A stretch of DNA of 64,000 nt, from NCBI GenBank assembly GCA_963977525.1, contig CAXBPC010000010.1, positions 1 to 64,000 on the forward strand. Direction: 5' to 3'. Made by a program: the position numbers and the translations under genes. The DNA is from Ancylomarina sp963977525. GTDB lineage: Bacteria > Bacteroidota > Bacteroidia > Bacteroidales > Marinifilaceae. The notes below the pieces were generated by a model. It was given only the letters and a program-made list of their open reading frames with translations. It did not search any database and was not told the origin of the DNA. Below are positions 61,025-64,000 of the stretch, piece by piece. The number at the start of each line of letters is the position of its first letter. The stretch's first letter is position 1.

Positions 61025-62638
61025 TTACTTGTACATTTCCTCGCGAAGAGCTTTAATCTTCTCGCTAGTAACATATTCGTCGTATTCCATCAGTTTGTCA
61101 ATAGTTCCATTAGGCGTTAGCTCGATAATACGAGTACTTACCGTTTGAATAAATTCGTGGTCATGAGATGACATCATTATTGTACCACCGTAGTTGATCA
61201 AGGCATTGTTAAATGACTGAATTGATTCAAGATCCAAGTGGTTAGTAGGTGTGTCTAATACCAAAACATTGGCATTTTTCAACATCATTCTTGATACCAT
61301 ACAACGTACTTTTTCACCACCAGAAAGAACATTAGATTGCTTGAAGATATCCTCACCAGAGAACAACATCTTACCTAAGTAACCTCTTAAGAAAATTTCA
61401 GAAGTATCTGGAGAATATTGAGATAGCCAGTCTTTAAGAGTAATTTCATCTTGAAAGAAAGAATTGTGATCAACAGGTAAATATGCTTGTGTAATTGTAA
61501 CACCCCACTCGAATGAACCTGAATCTGCTTTGGCCTCTTTATTAATAATATCAAACAATGAAGTCATAGCACGAGGGTCACGAGATAGGAAAATAACTTT
61601 TTCGCCTTTCTCGATTGTGAATTCAACATCCTTAAATAGAATATCGTCCTCTATTTTTTTGCTCAATCCCATACAAGAGAAGATCTTATCGCCAGCTTCA
61701 CGTTCCTGAGGAAAAATAATACCTGGGTAGCGACGAGTCGACGGCTGAATATCATCGATATTCAATTTTTCAATCATCTTCTTACGAGAAGTCGTTTGCT
61801 TAGATTTAGCAACATTGGCAGAAAAACGCGCAATAAATTCCTGAAGTTCTTTTTTCTTCTCTTCGGCCTTTTTATTCTGATTGGCTTGCTGACGTGCAGC
61901 TAACTGAGATGACTCATACCAGAACGTATAATTACCAGAGAACATCTTCACTTTACCAAAGTCAATATCAACGATATCAGTACAAACTGAATCTAAGAAG
62001 TGACGGTCGTGAGATACTACGATTACTGTATTGTTGAAGTTTGCAAGGTAGTTTTCAAGCCACATTACTGTTTCAAGGTCAAGATCATTGGTTGGCTCAT
62101 CTAAAAGCAAGTTATCAGGATTTCCAAAAAGAGCCTGAGCCAAAAGCACACGAACCTTTTCTTTACCACTTAACTCTGACATCATTTTGAGATGAAGTGC
62201 TTCCTTAATACCTAAACCACTTAAAAGTTCAGCAGCATCACTTTCAGCATTCCATCCGCCCATTTCAGCAAATTCTTCTTCTAACTCTGATGCTTTAATG
62301 CCATCAGCTTCAGAGAAATCTGGCTTAGCATATAAGCTATTTTTCTCTTGCATAATAGCCCACAACTCATTGTGTCCGGCAACTACCGAATCAAGTACGG
62401 TGAATTCATCGAATCCGTAGTGATCCTGATTTAATACAGCCAAACGCTCGCCTGGTTCCATGGCAACACGACCCGAAGTAGAATCTAGGTCACCTGAAAG
62501 AAGTTTTAAGAAAGTTGATTTACCGGCGCCGTTAGCACCTATGATACCGTAACAGTTTCCTGGAGTGAACTTTAAGTTAACATCCTGAAAAAGTGTACGT
62601 TTACCGAATTGAATGGATAGATTTGAAACTGAAATCAT
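61025..62638 (-). CDS. ABC-F family ATPase (YbiT-like)
   Basis: A 537-residue soluble protein with two ABC ATPase domains and no membrane segment. The first Walker A is IIGANGAGKSTFLKLLSG and the first signature is SELSGKEKVRVLLAQAL with Walker B LLLDEPTNDLD. A basic/helical interdomain linker (about 240-305) contains QQANQNKKAEEKKKELQEF. The second signature is LSGGEKVRCMVSRMM with LVLDTPTNHLD. The second Walker A is degenerate (LSRDPRAMTSLFDI at about 352-365 instead of GxxGxGKS). ABC-F proteins act on the ribosome; a specific role is not assignable. Confidence 0.92.
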   Translation of the reverse strand: MISVSNLSIQFGKRTLFQDVNLKFTPGNCYGIIGANGAGKSTFLKLLSGDLDSTSGRVAMEPGERLAVLNQDHYGFDEFTVLDSVVAGHNELWAIMQEKNSLYAKPDFSEADGIKASELEEEFAEMGGWNAESDAAELLSGLGIKEALHLKMMSELSGKEKVRVLLAQALFGNPDNLLLDEPTNDLDLETVMWLENYLANFNNTVIVVSHDRHFLDSVCTDIVDIDFGKVKMFSGNYTFWYESSQLAARQQANQNKKAEEKKKELQEFIARFSANVAKSKQTTSRKKMIEKLNIDDIQPSTRRYPGIIFPQEREAGDKIFSCMGLSKKIEDDILFKDVEFTIEKGEKVIFLSRDPRAMTSLFDIINKEAKADSGSFEWGVTITQAYLPVDHNSFFQDEITLKDWLSQYSPDTSEIFLRGYLGKMLFSGEDIFKQSNVLSGGEKVRCMVSRMMLKNANVLVLDTPTNHLDLESIQSFNNALINYGGTIMMSSHDHEFIQTVSTRIIELTPNGTIDKLMEYDEYVTSEKIKALREEMYK

Positions 62639-62996
62639 TTATACGAAAATCTTTTATTTTAGCTCTTACGTCTCCCATAATAAGGAGAGAGGCAATTAAA
62701 AAAACATATTTACAAGTACATTAATATTAAATATACTTGATGATAATTTATTGTTTCTTCCTTAAAACCACTGATTTACAAATAATTTTAGAACGAAAGA
62801 AACCTGCTCTTTATCAGCTTGCGAAATTAATAATAATAGATTAGAATACAGCACATCTGAAAAAAGAATTTCGATATGAGAATTAACGATAAAAATAGGT
62901 ATTTGAATCAAGCTTGAAACTAACTTGTTTTTAAAGAACTAGAGCCTCTTGAGGTATATGTTCAAATTAAGAAGTTACTTTTTGTTGAAAATAGAT
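62639..62996. other. AT-rich non-coding stretch
   Basis: No credible gene or stable RNA is seen between the ABC-F start and the fabG upstream region. One imperfect palindrome (AAGTA ... TACTT, 62714-62738) is present without an assigned role. Confidence 0.5.
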
Positions 62997-63004
62997 TATA
63001 TTTG
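62997..63004 (+). promoter_or_regulatory. Candidate -7 box upstream of fabG
   Basis: TATATTTG matches TAnnTTTG exactly. It lies 196 bp before the fabG start, which would give a long leader. A second, weaker box (CATATTTG, 63117-63124) is closer. Which one is used is not known. Confidence 0.35.
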
Positions 63005-63200
63005 TTCGTTAAATTTTGAGAAATCAAAAGGGAAAGGAGATCTTTAGATTTTTATAAGAATCTAAAAATCAACTCATAAAATTGTAATTATTTTTAATTG
63101 TTGAGACAGTATTCATCATATTTGTGTTGTACAAATTGATTAAGCATGAGCTATCATTCTTAATGTAAAATAAACTCTCTCATATCTAAAATATTTTGAA

Positions 63201-63947
63201 ATGAAGTTATTAGAAGGAAAAACAGCGATTATTACCGGAGCATCTCGCGGTATTGGTAAAGCAGTAGCAATCGAATTTGCTAAGCAAGGTGCTAATGTAG
63301 CATTCACCGATTTATTTTATAATGAAGCAGCTCAGGAAACTGAAAAAGAAATCGCTTCATATGGTGTTAAAGCTAAAGGATATGCTTCAGATGCAAGTAA
63401 CTTTGCTGACACTGATAAAGTTGTAGCTGAAATTGTTAAGGAATTTGGTGCTATTGATATTTTGGTTAACAATGCTGGAATCACCAAGGATACATTGCTA
63501 ATGAGAATGACTGAAGAGCAGTGGGATATGGTTATAAACGTAAACCTTAAGTCTGTATTCAACTTCACAAAAGCTGTACAACGTACTATGTTGAAGCAGC
63601 GTAGCGGATCTATCATCAACATGAGTTCTGTAGTAGGTGTTAGCGGAAACGCTGGTCAGTCTAATTACTCAGCTTCTAAAGCGGGTATTATTGGATTCAC
63701 TAAGTCAGTAGCTAAAGAGCTAGGTTCTCGAGGAATCCGTTCTAATGCAATTGCTCCAGGTTTCATCATTACTGAAATGACAGGTAAACTTCCTGAGGAC
63801 GTTGTGAAAGAATGGGCTGGTAAAATTCCTTTGAAAAGAGGTGGTACACCTGAAGAGATCGCAAAAACTTGCATTTATTTAGGTTGTGATCTTTCTTCTT
63901 ACGTTACAGGTCAGACTATTCACGTTTGTGGTGGTATGAATATGTAA
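63201..63947 (+). CDS. fabG: 3-oxoacyl-[acyl-carrier-protein] reductase
   Basis: A 248-residue classical SDR that reduces beta-ketoacyl-ACP with NADPH in fatty acid synthesis. The motifs are TGASRGIG at 12-19, NNAG at 90-93, Ser142/143, Tyr156 and Lys160 (YSASK), and the C-terminal VTGQTIHVCGGMNM. ITKDTLLMRMTEEQWDMVINVN is the FabG block that distinguishes it from general SDRs such as the one at 821. It is monocistronic with its own terminator. Confidence 0.94.
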   Translation: MKLLEGKTAIITGASRGIGKAVAIEFAKQGANVAFTDLFYNEAAQETEKEIASYGVKAKGYASDASNFADTDKVVAEIVKEFGAIDILVNNAGITKDTLLMRMTEEQWDMVINVNLKSVFNFTKAVQRTMLKQRSGSIINMSSVVGVSGNAGQSNYSASKAGIIGFTKSVAKELGSRGIRSNAIAPGFIITEMTGKLPEDVVKEWAGKIPLKRGGTPEEIAKTCIYLGCDLSSYVTGQTIHVCGGMNM

Positions 63948-63972
63948 TCTTAGGATTGACAAAAATATTAAG

Positions 63973-64000
63973 AAGGATTGTCGTTTGACAATCCTTTTTT
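63973..64000 (+). terminator. Terminator of fabG
   Basis: A 10-bp perfect stem AAGGATTGTC / GACAATCCTT with a 4-nt loop, followed by T residues up to the window end. Confidence 0.9.

Overview
The window looks like chromosomal DNA from a low-GC member of the Bacteroidota, most likely a marine Marinilabiliales/Marinifilaceae-type organism. This placement is an inference. It rests on many exact Bacteroidota-type -7 boxes (TAnnTTTG), an outer-membrane beta-barrel receptor with an N-terminal carboxypeptidase-D-like domain, the DUF1599 / BT_3928-type DoxX / tpiA cluster facing folP and cdaA, DUF3857 proteins and a monomeric isocitrate dehydrogenase. No rRNA, phage or complete insertion sequence is visible.

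Layout. 1-280: three tandem tRNA-Lys(TTT) genes in perfect 112-bp units. 0.8-12.4 kb: an SDR oxidoreductase, YebC, a YitT membrane protein, the beta-barrel receptor, phoH-purC, then a forward run of SAM hydrolase, monooxygenase-like protein, MazG and a TlpA-like protein. 12.4-14.6 kb: a REP-associated transposase with REP palindromes, a PLP dehydratase and a large 21-bp-periodic inverted array. 14.6-24.5 kb: hemD-hemL, a RelA/SpoT homologue with a degenerate hydrolase site, a C69 dipeptidase, a YqhD-type dehydrogenase and sdaA. 24.7-31 kb: a 6S-like RNA candidate, two DUF3857 proteins and dnaX. 31-40.3 kb: icd, trhO, GNAT, DUF2007, tpiA/DoxX/DUF1599, folP and cdaA. 40.4-45.4 kb: a CsgH-like protein, a decayed transporter locus, a hairpin array and two methylthiotransferases. 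46-49.6 kb: a polyamine operon (arginine decarboxylase, agmatinase, deoxyhypusine-synthase-like enzyme). 49.7-52.4 kb: a two-gene cassette encoding a class I glutamine amidotransferase and an ATP-grasp/M20-like fusion. 52.8-53.7 kb: another 21-bp array directly upstream of an unrecognised gene. 53.9-64 kb: arfB, divergent trehalose genes (GH15 and an OtsA-OtsB fusion), a lactonase, a CNNM/CBS protein, an ABC-F ATPase and fabG.

The most unusual content is three unrelated-looking intergenic arrays. They share a strict two- or four-helical-turn spacing: 21 bp at 14.1-14.5 kb, 41/42 bp at 41.6-42.0 kb and 21 bp at 52.8-53.0 kb. In the first, only a short core is conserved and the spacers vary, and the core flips orientation at one central point. 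In the second, the repeated item is a palindrome whose sequence changes in a compensated way in one unit. These features suggest arrays of protein-binding or structured-DNA sites rather than simple slippage repeats or genes. The second candidate of interest is the amidotransferase + ATP-grasp/M20 cassette next to the polyamine operon.
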